A stretch of DNA of 9,960 bases from an uncultured Chloroflexota bacterium (GCA_903930745.1 CAIYZX010000259.1:1-9960), one strand, 5' to 3'; numbered from the stretch's first letter, positions 1 to 5,981 are shown. Translations and numbers: made by a program. Notes: generated from the sequence alone by a model not told the origin.

Positions 1-1667
1 ACGGTGGCGCCCGGAGCGATGTCGCCCAGGGTCTGGGCGGACGAGCCCAGGACGATCGCGGCGCCGATCAAGGCCCGGTCGGAGCCGTTGGTGATCGTGC
101 CCTTGAGCCTGCCGTCGCTGATCGCCAGGTCACCGGTGATCCTGGGACCTGTGGTGGTGGCCTCGGCGCGCACGGTGCGCATGGAGCCCACGCCCAGCGC
201 CAGGTCGCGCACACGTGACGGGTCACCCTGGAGGATGTCCAGCGAGTTGACGATGCCGCCACCGAACATGTCGCCGTTGACCGGCGCGCCCAGCAGCGCG
301 TCGCCCGGGACCTTCACCTGGAGCGTGGCCCGGTTGGGGCTGAAGATGCCCAGGTAGGACTGGACGGTGGCGGCATCCGTGGCGGGTGCACCGCGCACGA
401 TGGCCACCTCGTGGACGATCACCTCCGAGCCGCGCAGGACGCCGCCGATGCCGAAGGAGCCCGCGGTGAAGACCACGATGAGGATGGGTGCCGTGACCCA
501 CGCCCACTCGCGCCGGTCCAGCGCCCGCAGGACGAGGTAGTTCACGGGGCCAACGAGCACGATGTAGCCAAAGAGCAGGACGAGGAGCCCCGCGAGTGGC
601 GGGAGCGCGAGGCTCGGCAGATTCACCACCGCGGAGGCGATCTGCGAGTCGTCCGCGAGGGAGACCGTGCCGCCCTGGCGCTGTGGGAGCAGCCGGCGCC
701 ACAGGGCCTTGCCCCAGTCCGCGCCATCGCCCTCGGACATCCAGGAGACCGTGGGGTCGAAGCCGAGCAGCGTGACGGACCCGTTGCCCAGGCGGAGGTC
801 CGCAGCAACGACGCGATCGCCGGAGGTGGCGAGCACGCGTCCCGCGCCGGCGTCCCCCGCGTACGCGGTCAGCGTGGTCGCGCCCGCGGGGACGCCACCC
901 ACAACCGGCCGGATGACCTCGGGGTCGATGTCCAGGACGCTGGTGGGCCGGTAGGGGAGCAGCTCGTCCGGGAAGGCGTTGAGCGAGTCCGCGCCGGCAG
1001 TGCCACCGGCGATCACCAGGCGTCCGCCGCCGGCGACCCAGCCGCGCAGCGCGGAGAGCTGGTTGGGCGTGAGCGAGCTCGCGTCCGTGTCCTGCCAGAC
1101 GATGCGGTCAAGCGCGGACCATGCCTGGAGGCGCTCCGGGAGGTCCTGCGGCTTGAGGGTGACCACGACAGGCAGGGAGCCCATCTGGTTGGGCAGGAGG
1201 TTGAGCTGGCCCACCATCTTGGCGGGGTTCTCGGTGATGACGCCCACAACCAGCTGGAACTGGTCGTGCAGGGCGATGGCCACCGTGGACTCCGCGATGA
1301 CCTGGTCGCCGCTGACCAGCTGCACCTTCATGGTGTTGCCGAAGCTGGGTGGCTGCGCGTACAGGAGCACGGTCTTGCGCGAGCCGGTGGCAAGCTCCAC
1401 CGGGGTCCCGTACCGCGTCCGGTTGTCGATGCCGCCCGCGATGCGGATCTCGCCGGTCACGGTGGGGCCCGCGTTCTCCACGTCCACCGCGATGGCGAAC
1501 CAGGAGCCGATGCGCACGTGGCCCTGCAGGAGCGCGCGCGCGGTCATCGTGGGGCCGCCGTCCGCGGCCACGGCCACGGGGACCCCGAGGGAGACGAGCA
1601 GCAGCAGGCCGACGGCGGCGAGGGTGAGGATGCTCCTCGCCTTGGCGATGGGGTGGGATAGCGGCAC
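1..1667 (-). CDS. Exported membrane-anchored protein with GATase-like segment, 3' end cut by window edge
   Basis: The frame is open for 555 codons from GTG at 1667 to the left edge, so the C-terminus lies outside. The GTG start is preceded five bases upstream by GAGGAG (1673-1678), and no in-frame ATG fits better. Residues 12-34 form a hydrophobic signal/anchor ending in AVA at 32-34, a plausible cleavage site. Residues 41-135 look like a beta-rich Ig-like extracellular domain (VENAG at 63-67). Residues 186-222 (DRIVWQDTD, LRGWVAGGGRLVIAGG) resemble the class I glutamine-amidotransferase-like fold seen in large membrane proteins of unknown function; I see no catalytic Cys-His pair. Two membrane helices follow at about 354-380 and 389-411, then a second beta-rich domain to the edge. 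This suggests an N-terminal half and a C-terminal half both outside the membrane. Role unknown; cell-surface or envelope work is an inference. The gene is transcribed divergently from the hydrolase-like gene at 1905. Long open frames on the opposite strand here are artefacts of GC-rich codons. Confidence 0.85.
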   Translation of the reverse strand, partial: MPLSHPIAKARSILTLAAVGLLLLVSLGVPVAVAADGGPTMTARALLQGHVRIGSWFAIAVDVENAGPTVTGEIRIAGGIDNRTRYGTPVELATGSRKTVLLYAQPPSFGNTMKVQLVSGDQVIAESTVAIALHDQFQLVVGVITENPAKMVGQLNLLPNQMGSLPVVVTLKPQDLPERLQAWSALDRIVWQDTDASSLTPNQLSALRGWVAGGGRLVIAGGTAGADSLNAFPDELLPYRPTSVLDIDPEVIRPVVGGVPAGATTLTAYAGDAGAGRVLATSGDRVVAADLRLGNGSVTLLGFDPTVSWMSEGDGADWGKALWRRLLPQRQGGTVSLADDSQIASAVVNLPSLALPPLAGLLVLLFGYIVLVGPVNYLVLRALDRREWAWVTAPILIVVFTAGSFGIGGVLRGSEVIVHEVAIVRGAPATDAATVQSYLGIFSPNRATLQVKVPGDALLGAPVNGDMFGGGIVNSLDILQGDPSRVRDLALGVGSMRTVRAEATTTGPRITGDLAISDGRLKGTITNGSDRALIGAAIVLGSSAQTLGDIAPGAT

Positions 1668-1672
1668 GCGCG

Positions 1673-1678
1673 CTCCTC
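1673..1678 (-). promoter_or_regulatory. Shine-Dalgarno deciding the GTG start at 1667
   Basis: Read on the minus strand, GAGGAG is followed by five bases and then GTG at 1667. An ATG-initiated frame from 1726 crosses the same site in another frame, but its translation is Arg/Ser/Pro-rich and ends soon after. The GTG frame gives a clean signal peptide and 555 open codons. Confidence 0.65.
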
Positions 1679-1783
1679 GATGACTGGCAGGGCGTCGATC
1701 TTGGGCATGACGCGCATGGGCGCCAATAAGTTGCATGGCCCGTCCCCGTGCGCAGGATGCCCCGGGCGATGACCGTCCCGGTG

Positions 1784-1810
1784 GCCGTCTGACGGCGCCT
1801 ATCGTACGAT
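1784..1810. promoter_or_regulatory. Two adjacent palindromes in a divergent intergenic region
   Basis: GCCGTC-T-GACGGC (1784-1796) is a perfect 6+6 inverted repeat with a one-base centre. Four bases later ATCGTACGAT (1801-1810) is a perfect 10-bp palindrome. They lie between divergent starts at 1667 and 1905. The second palindrome also contains TACGAT on both strands, which matches the TAnnnT pattern of a -10 element, so it could be promoter sequence, an operator, or both. No -35 at proper spacing is visible on either strand. Confidence 0.3.
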
Positions 1811-1904
1811 GCAACCCGCCCCGTGACCCGCCGTGGAGCGGCCCGTCGCGGGCGTTCGCCGCCACCCGTCCAGAGGTCCACGTGCCGCACTCCCGCGCCA
1901 TCGC

Positions 1905-2771
1905 ATGACAGACCTGCACTCCGATCGCCTGGTTCGCACGGCCACCACGGGCCGGCCCGTCCGCAAGGACGAGATCGAGCTTGCAGATCGCGGTCTCTAC
2001 GTGGAGTCCTGGCTGCCCGAGCGCCGCTCGCGCCGCAAGCCGCTGCTGTTCGTGCATGGTGAGCTGGGTGGCTCGTGGGTCTGGGAGCGCTTCCTCCACC
2101 ACTTCGCCGGGCGCGGCTGGGAGGGCCACGCCGTCAACCTGCGCAACCACTACTGGAGCCAGACGGCGGACCCGGCCTCGCTCTCCATCGAGACGTACAC
2201 GGAGGACGTGGTGGCCGCCCTGGAGCGCCTGGGTCCCACGGCCGTCGCGGTGGGTCACGGCCTGGGCGGCCTCCTGGTGCTCAAGGCGCTTGAGCGGATG
2301 CCCGTGTCCGCGTACGTGCTCATCGCACCCGAGACGCCCAGCGAGCTGCGCGAGCCGGTACGGCCGCACGTCGTCCGGGACATCCCGGATGCGTACGGCA
2401 AGGGGGAGATCGGCTGGTCCACGCTGCCGGAGATGCTCCTGCGCGAGCACCGGGACCTCACACTGGCGGACGTCCTCCGCGTCCAGCACCTGCTGGGCCA
2501 GAAGCCGTTCGAGTCCGGCCGCGCGAAGCGCCAGGTGCTGGCGGGCGTGTCGGTGGACAAGGGTGCGCTCCCCGACGTGCCGAGGCTCGTCATCGGCGGC
2601 GGCCTGGACAGGTACAGCCCGGAGCCTGACGTGGAGCGCCTCGCAGAGTGGCTGGGCGCCCCGTACGAGCCCTTCGGCGCACACTCCCACTTCGGCCTCG
2701 TGCTGGGCGAGCAGAGCTACCTCCAGGTGGCGGAGACGCTGCGCTCCTTCCTCGAGAGCCACCGCCTCTAG
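1905..2771 (+). CDS. Alpha/beta-hydrolase-fold protein lacking the nucleophile serine
   Basis: A 288-aa protein with the usual layout of a small alpha/beta hydrolase. Strand-plus-oxyanion motif LLFVHGELGGSW is at 47-58, the nucleophile elbow at 117-121, a helical lid at about 150-205, an acidic residue D235 in GGGLDRYSP, and a late histidine (H260 or H262 in GAHSHFG). The elbow reads G-H-G-L-G where active members read G-H-S-x-G or G-H-D-x-G, so the catalytic nucleophile is glycine (codon GGC). The rest of the fold is intact and the frame is open, which argues against a decaying pseudogene. It may be a non-catalytic binding protein, or use another residue. I chose ATG 1905 over GTG 1833 because the 24 extra residues are Arg/Pro-rich and look non-coding. 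No strong Shine-Dalgarno precedes 1905, so the start is less certain than the gene. No signal peptide, so probably cytoplasmic. It appears monocistronic, ending 85 bases before the tRNA. Confidence 0.85.
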   Translation: MTDLHSDRLVRTATTGRPVRKDEIELADRGLYVESWLPERRSRRKPLLFVHGELGGSWVWERFLHHFAGRGWEGHAVNLRNHYWSQTADPASLSIETYTEDVVAALERLGPTAVAVGHGLGGLLVLKALERMPVSAYVLIAPETPSELREPVRPHVVRDIPDAYGKGEIGWSTLPEMLLREHRDLTLADVLRVQHLLGQKPFESGRAKRQVLAGVSVDKGALPDVPRLVIGGGLDRYSPEPDVERLAEWLGAPYEPFGAHSHFGLVLGEQSYLQVAETLRSFLESHRL

Positions 2772-2797
2772 GCCCTCCGGCGCGCCCGCCCGCACGG

Positions 2798-2827
2798 TTG
2801 CGGGGTTCGGTTGGGTCCTGATACCCT
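2798..2827 (+). promoter_or_regulatory. Candidate promoter of tRNA-Glu
   Basis: TTGCGG (2798-2803) and TACCCT (2822-2827) are separated by 18 bases, and the -10 carries an upstream TG at 2819-2820 (extended -10 form). Predicted transcription start is near 2834, leaving a short 5' leader of about 23 bases before the tRNA at 2857. The site lies after the stop codon of the hydrolase-like gene. Confidence 0.4.
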
Positions 2828-2856
2828 TCGCAGCCGTCGCCCAGCGACGCTCTCCT

Positions 2857-2933
2857 GCCGCATTCGTCTAGAGGCCCAGGACGCCGCCCTCTCAAGGCGG
2901 AGATCACCGGTTCGAATCCGGTATGCGGTACCA
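2857..2933 (+). tRNA. tRNA-Glu (anticodon CTC)
   Basis: A full cloverleaf can be folded by eye. Acceptor strands are 2857-2863 and 2923-2929; the D arm region is GTCTAGAGGCCCAGGAC. The anticodon stem is CCGCC (2884-2888) with GGCGG (2896-2900) around the loop CTCTCAA, with anticodon CTC at 2891-2893, reading GAG. The variable loop is five bases (2901-2905). The T stem is ACCGG/CCGGT with loop TTCGAAT (2911-2917). Discriminator base A is at 2930 and CCA (2931-2933) is encoded. The D arm and anticodon arm closely match the bacterial tRNA-Glu pattern. The first acceptor pair is G2857-T2929, a G-U wobble, which is unusual at that position. Neither neighbouring gene depends on it in any visible way. 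Confidence 0.96.
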
Positions 2934-2950
2934 ACACGAGAACCAGCCAG

Positions 2951-2982
2951 CGCCTCCGGTCCGCCGGGGGCGTTTTCGTTTC
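2951..2982 (+). terminator. Intrinsic terminator after tRNA-Glu
   Basis: CGCCTCCGG (2951-2959) pairs over nine positions, including one G-U, with CCGGGGGCG (2964-2972) around the loop TCCG. TTTT at 2973-2976 follows, then further Ts to 2981. It ends the tRNA transcript and insulates it from the operon at 3040. Confidence 0.8.
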
Positions 2983-2993
2983 CCGCGATGACC

Positions 2994-2999
2994 TAGACT
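2994..2999 (+). promoter_or_regulatory. Candidate -10 element of the dgcN-dgcA-like operon
   Basis: TAGACT fits the TAnnnT -10 pattern and would start transcription near 3006, giving a leader of about 34 bases. Any -35 would fall inside the T tract of the terminator (around 2971-2978) and matches poorly. Low confidence, but the promoter has to lie between the terminator and 3040 unless there is read-through. Confidence 0.25.
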
Positions 3000-3039
3000 C
3001 GGGCGCACCCCCGTCCGCCCACCCGCACAGGATGTCCAG

Positions 3040-4161
3040 ATGCCCACAGCCCCCGATCGCCGCCTCGTGATCCTCGCCGAGGGCAACTTCGGCTTCCACC
3101 ACGGCAAGACCGCAATGGGAGTGATCCGGTTCGGCTCCGACAAGGTGGTGGCGGTGATCGACTCCACCCAGGCCGGCCGCAACGTCCGCGAGTGGCTGGG
3201 CGACACGGGTCGCTTCGACATCCCGATCGTCGGTTCGCTCAACGAGGCCCTGGGGTTCATCCCGCGGGCCACGGCGCTGCTCATCGGCATCGCGCCCACG
3301 GGCGGGCGCCTCCCGGAGTCGTGGCGCGCGGTGATCCTGGCGGCCATCCGGTCCGGCCTGGACGTCCTGTCCGGCCTGCACACGTTCCTGGGCGACGACG
3401 AGGAGTTCGCGGAGGCCGCTCGGGCCGCGGGCGTCCGGATCATCGACTACCGCCGGCCGCCGGAGCGCATGGTCACGGCGGTGGGCCGCCGCCATCTCCC
3501 CGGCAAGCGCGTGATCCTCACGGTGGGCACGGACTGCGCCATCGGCAAGATGTCCGTGGCGCTGGAGCTCCGGCGCGCCGCCGCCGCCGCCGGCCGGTCC
3601 ACCAGCTTCGTGGCCACCGGCCAGACCGGCATGATGATCGAGGGCTGGGGCGTGGCCGTGGACCGCGTGATCAGTGACTTCGTCCAGGGCACCTGCGAGT
3701 GGCTCATGGAGGAGGGGGAGTCCCGCGGCGATTGGGTCCTGGTGGAGGGCCAGGGGTCCATCGACCACCCGGCGTACAGCTGCGTGACCGTGGGGCTCAT
3801 CCACGGCTGCACGCCGCACGCGATGGTTCTCGTGCACAGGCCGGGCCTCGCCGCCCATGACTTCGACCACCTGCCGGACCGCAGCTTCCCGCTCATGAGC
3901 CTGCCGGACGCGATCCGCAACCACGAGCTTCTCGCAGGCCTCGTGGCGCCGTCCAGGGTGGTGGCCATCGCGCTCAACACCAGCAACTACGCGGACGAGG
4001 CGGAGGCCCGCCGCATCATCGAGGCAACCGCCCTGGAGACGGGCCTGCCGGTTGCGGACCCGGTCCGCTTCGGCGGGGACTGGCTCTGGGCGCAGATCGA
4101 AGGCGCCACGGATGCGCTGCCCTGGGTGCAGCCCGCCGTTGGCGGGGAGGCACGGGCATGA
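3040..4161 (+). CDS. dgcN: DUF1611 family P-loop protein, DgcN-like D-glutamate N-acetyltransferase
   Basis: A 373-aa protein with the two-domain DUF1611 layout. An N-terminal Rossmann-like domain spans about 8-150 (LVILAEGNFG, VIDSTQAGR). A C-terminal P-loop domain starts at about 156, with Walker A-like GTDCAIGKM at 163-171, VATGQTGMM at 191-199, VEGQGS at 235-240 and LNTSNY at 312-317. Members of this family paired with an enolase-superfamily enzyme have been characterised as DgcN, which transfers an acetyl group to D-glutamate in D-Glu catabolism. The assignment here rests on family and gene pairing, not on acceptor-site residues. ATG 3040 has an AGGA Shine-Dalgarno (3029-3032) seven bases upstream. 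The stop overlaps the next start as ATGA, indicating translational coupling. No signal peptide, so cytoplasmic. Other DUF1611 proteins have unknown substrates, so a different amino-acid or dipeptide substrate remains possible. Confidence 0.85.
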   Translation: MPTAPDRRLVILAEGNFGFHHGKTAMGVIRFGSDKVVAVIDSTQAGRNVREWLGDTGRFDIPIVGSLNEALGFIPRATALLIGIAPTGGRLPESWRAVILAAIRSGLDVLSGLHTFLGDDEEFAEAARAAGVRIIDYRRPPERMVTAVGRRHLPGKRVILTVGTDCAIGKMSVALELRRAAAAAGRSTSFVATGQTGMMIEGWGVAVDRVISDFVQGTCEWLMEEGESRGDWVLVEGQGSIDHPAYSCVTVGLIHGCTPHAMVLVHRPGLAAHDFDHLPDRSFPLMSLPDAIRNHELLAGLVAPSRVVAIALNTSNYADEAEARRIIEATALETGLPVADPVRFGGDWLWAQIEGATDALPWVQPAVGGEARA

Positions 4162-5246
4162 CGCTGTCCATCCGGTTCCGCACGCTGGAGCTTGGCCTGC
4201 GCGATCCCTTCGTCATCGCGCGCGCGACCCATGGCGAGGGGCGCAGGATCACGACCGTCATCGCAGAGCTGCGCGACGATGCGGACGGCCCGGACGGACC
4301 GGTGGGCCTGGGCGAGGGCTACCCGGACAGCTACTACGGCGACACCCCGGAGACGATGCGAGCCGTGGCGCCGCTGCTCCTCGAGGCGATCGCGTCCGTG
4401 GAGGCCGGTCTGCGGGGTTCGCTCGCGGAGGCGCGTGCCGCCCTGGCCGCCACCGAGGGGCTGATGGCGGATGTCGTGAGCCACCACGGGGCGGCGAAGT
4501 GCGCGATCGACACCGCGCTGCACGACCTGGTGGGCAAGCGCCTCGGCATCGGCATCCGCGAGCTGATCGACCTGCCGGGCGTGCTGCCGCCCACGGACTT
4601 CACGCTGGGCATCGACGAGCCCGCCGTGGTGGCCGGCCGGGCAACGCGAGCGGCGGACTTCCCAGCGCTGAAGATCAAGGTGGGCGGGTCATCCGACATG
4701 GAGACGCTCCGCGCCGTGCGCGCCGTCTACGGTGGCCCCATCCGCGTGGATGCCAACACCGGCTGGACGCCCGAAGGCGCCGTCGCGCTCATCCCGGAGC
4801 TGCAGGCGCTGGGCGTGGAGCTCATCGAGCAGCCGTTCCCGGCCCGCCGCCTTGACCAGCTGCGCTGGCTGCAGGCGCGGTCGCCGCTGCCCATCGTCGC
4901 GGACGAGAGCGCAGTCACGAGCGAGGACCTGGACAGCCTCGTGGGTGTCGTGCACGGGGTCAATGTCAAGCTGGCGAAGGTTGGTGGCATCGCCCCCGCC
5001 CGACGCATGCTGCAGCGCGCGCTGGACATGGGGTTCCGCACCTTCCTCGGGTGCATGGAGGAGACGTCCGTGGTGATCGCCGCCTCCGCGGCGGTCTCGC
5101 CGCTGGCCGAGTGGGCCGACCTGGACGGCTGTCTCCTGCTGGCAGACGACCCGGTGCGCGGGCTCTCCATTGGTGCGGACAAGCGCTGGCGCCTGGCGGA
5201 CGCCCCCGGTCTCGGCCTGGAGCTGGACCCCGCCTTCCGTCCCTAG
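4158..5246 (+). CDS. dgcA: Enolase-superfamily epimerase/racemase, DgcA-like (dipeptide-epimerase family)
   Basis: A 362-aa protein, the usual length for the MLE/dipeptide-epimerase group. The active-site set is complete: KxK acid/base lysines K172 and K174 (LKIKVGG), metal ligands D198 (VDANTGW), E224 (IEQPF) and D249 (VADES), and the opposing lysine K271 (NVKLAKVGG). GCMEET at 298-303 and a DxD pair at D321/D323 (WADLDG) follow. This chemistry abstracts an alpha proton and inverts a Glu-like stereocentre with Mg2+. Family knowledge gives two options: N-acetyl-D-Glu racemase (DgcA), favoured by the coupled DgcN-like gene, or L-Ala-D/L-Glu epimerase in murein peptide recycling, favoured by the DxD motif that binds a free alpha-ammonium group. 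Its ATG overlaps the upstream stop by four bases (4158-4161). The protein is intact with no missing catalytic residue. No peptide transporter, peptidase or N-acetylglutamate deacetylase lies in the window to settle the choice. Confidence 0.88.
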   Translation: MTLSIRFRTLELGLRDPFVIARATHGEGRRITTVIAELRDDADGPDGPVGLGEGYPDSYYGDTPETMRAVAPLLLEAIASVEAGLRGSLAEARAALAATEGLMADVVSHHGAAKCAIDTALHDLVGKRLGIGIRELIDLPGVLPPTDFTLGIDEPAVVAGRATRAADFPALKIKVGGSSDMETLRAVRAVYGGPIRVDANTGWTPEGAVALIPELQALGVELIEQPFPARRLDQLRWLQARSPLPIVADESAVTSEDLDSLVGVVHGVNVKLAKVGGIAPARRMLQRALDMGFRTFLGCMEETSVVIAASAAVSPLAEWADLDGCLLLADDPVRGLSIGADKRWRLADAPGLGLELDPAFRP

Positions 5247-5333
5247 GGAGGCCTGTCGGCGCGCTGGCGGCGCCCCGCGATACCACGTTGCGGGGGGGTC
5301 CGTCCTCGCTGTCTCGCAGACTTCACGGGACCG

Positions 5334-5395
5334 GCGTCCACAGGATTCCGAGGCCCCGCCGGGGGTTTCCACCGAGGGTTGCGGGGTGTGGACAA
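5334..5395. promoter_or_regulatory. DnaA-box-like sequences
   Basis: TGTGGACAA (5387-5395) is the complement of TTGTCCACA, the form of DnaA box favoured in high-GC bacteria. GCGTCCACA (5334-5342) matches its last six bases. Weaker relatives are GGTGGAGAA (5412-5420) and ATCCCCACA. No dnaA or dnaN and no AT-rich unwinding element are nearby, so this is not a convincing origin. At most it is a DnaA-titration or DnaA-controlled site. Confidence 0.2.
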
Positions 5396-5448
5396 CTGGG
5401 TGGGCAACTTGGTGGAGAAGCCCCTACCGGCCTTCGGCGGCGGCGGCA

Positions 5449-5454
5449 TAGGAT
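5449..5454 (+). promoter_or_regulatory. Candidate -10 element of the 106-aa gene
   Basis: TAGGAT fits the TAnnnT pattern and would begin a transcript near 5461 with a leader of about 133 bases containing the hairpins at 5495-5543. No good -35 is seen. Confidence 0.2.
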
Positions 5455-5494
5455 CCCCACATCGCCCACGACCCCCGGTGCCCTGGGGAGGAGG

Positions 5495-5564
5495 CCGGGC
5501 GGTTGATCACCCGGAACCGTCCCGGAGGTGAGGGCAACCCACCGTCGCCTTCGGCTGGTTCGGC
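5495..5564 (+). ncRNA. Structured 5' leader with alternative pairings
   Basis: CCGGGCGGTT (5495-5504) pairs with AACCG-T-CCCGG (5515-5525): ten pairs with one bulged base at 5520. The loop of that hairpin contains a second CCCGG (5510-5514) that can pair with the same CCGGG, giving two mutually exclusive folds. A second stem joins GGTG (5527-5530) plus GG (5532-5533) to CC-CACC (5538-5543). It has a bulged A at 5531 and is closed by a GCAA tetraloop (5534-5537), a GNRA loop. A small GCC-TTC-GGC hairpin follows (5547-5555). I match this to no named riboswitch class. GC-rich DNA folds readily by chance, so a functional RNA is only suggested. Confidence 0.3.
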
Positions 5565-5576
5565 ACGCCCAGACCC

Positions 5577-5584
5577 GAGGGAGA
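5577..5584 (+). promoter_or_regulatory. Shine-Dalgarno deciding the ATG start at 5594
   Basis: GAGGGAGA sits nine bases before ATG 5594. The alternative start, GTG 5528, lies inside the GNRA hairpin, has its purines too close, and adds an Arg/His-rich stretch. ATG 5594 is therefore preferred. Confidence 0.55.
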
Positions 5585-5593
5585 CCCGTATCG

Positions 5594-5914
5594 ATGCTGC
5601 CCGCCGGCCAAGTCCAGCCGTGCACGCCTGAAGCCGAGGCCTTCGTCCGGTTCTGCTACCAGCGCCGGCGCGTCGGGTGGCCGGAGCTCTACGACGAGAT
5701 GTGCGCCGTTGCCACCAGGGGCCTCTTCCGCGGCATGGACCACGAGGCGCTCGCGGAGGTGGGCATCGGGTTCAGCCTGTTCGAGACCCCCAGGCTGGCT
5801 GCGCTCGTGACGCGGATCGCGGGCGAGGAGCAGCTTGCCCGGCGTGCGGCACGTGCCGCGGCGATCGAGGGGGCCGCTGATCGGCTATCCTACGCGACCC
5901 CGCGCATCGGCTGA
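5594..5914 (+). CDS. Conserved-looking 106-aa hypothetical protein
   Basis: I do not recognise a named family. The product is cytoplasmic by appearance (no signal peptide or membrane span). It has an aromatic- and Arg-rich core at about 13-50 (FVRFCYQRRRVGW, ELYDEMCAV, RGLFRGMDH), a segment ALAEVGIGFSLFETPRL at 52-68, and an Ala/Arg-rich helical tail. Two cysteines (C21, C37) do not form an obvious metal site. Codon use resembles the neighbours and the Shine-Dalgarno is good, which supports a real gene. It stands alone between a long leader and the promoter of the sensor kinase, and may be regulated through the structured leader. It could be a small regulatory or DNA/RNA-binding protein, but nothing visible proves it. 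Confidence 0.72.
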   Translation: MLPAGQVQPCTPEAEAFVRFCYQRRRVGWPELYDEMCAVATRGLFRGMDHEALAEVGIGFSLFETPRLAALVTRIAGEEQLARRAARAAAIEGAADRLSYATPRIG

Positions 5915-5935
5915 CGGACCGGCGCCGAGTGCGGC

Positions 5936-5965
5936 CTGACGCCGCCGCCGGTCGATGCCTACAAT
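5936..5965 (+). promoter_or_regulatory. Promoter of the hybrid histidine kinase gene
   Basis: CTGACG (5936-5941) and TACAAT (5960-5965) are separated by 18 bases. TACAAT differs from the sigma-70 consensus -10 at one position and CTGACG from TTGACA at two. It is the best promoter in the window. Transcription would start near 5972, leaving a leader of about 78 bases before TTG 6050. Confidence 0.6.
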
Positions 5966-5981
5966 CGGCGGACAGGCCGAT

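Larger units (their letters stand above)
5247..5593. other. Long intergenic region with structured RNA potential and DnaA-box-like sequences
   Basis: No convincing coding frame is present. Just after dgcA are small hairpins without a clear T tract: GGTCC (5297-5301) with GGACC (5328-5332) enclosing GTCT-CGC-AGAC (5311-5321), and CCCC-GCC-GGGG followed by GTTT (5354-5368), so termination here is only weakly supported. Next come DnaA-box-like words on both strands (5334-5421). An imperfect direct repeat follows: GTGGACAACTGG (5388-5399) then GTGGGCAACTTGG (5400-5412). A candidate -10 (5449-5454) and a foldable leader (5495-5564) lead to the gene at 5594. Confidence 0.5.

Noticed and set aside
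411..1661. A 416-codon open frame on the plus strand.
   Set aside because: It is antisense to the minus-strand envelope protein. Its translation is rich in Asp, Arg, Gly and His with no fold or motif, while the minus frame gives a signal peptide, membrane helices and ordered domains.
2857..3039. The tRNA 3' end as an integration site for a mobile element.
   Set aside because: No integrase and no repeat of the tRNA 3' segment is visible downstream; the following genes have the same base composition and look like chromosomal metabolism.
2590..3924. A 444-codon open frame on the minus strand.
   Set aside because: It runs antisense through the tRNA, its terminator and the DUF1611 gene. Its translation is Arg/Gly/Pro/His-rich, as expected for the opposite strand of a GC-rich gene.
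5281..5460. A chromosomal origin of replication based on DnaA-like boxes.
   Set aside because: There is no dnaA, dnaN, gyrB, parA or gidA, and no AT-rich unwinding stretch. Only one box is a close match.
5528..5593. An upstream extension of the 106-aa gene whose translation contains LVRHAQT, like the RHG motif of histidine phosphatases.
   Set aside because: The stretch is only 22 codons, nothing of the rest of a histidine-phosphatase fold follows, it lies in foldable leader sequence, and the start at 5594 has a much better Shine-Dalgarno. I treat the match as chance.
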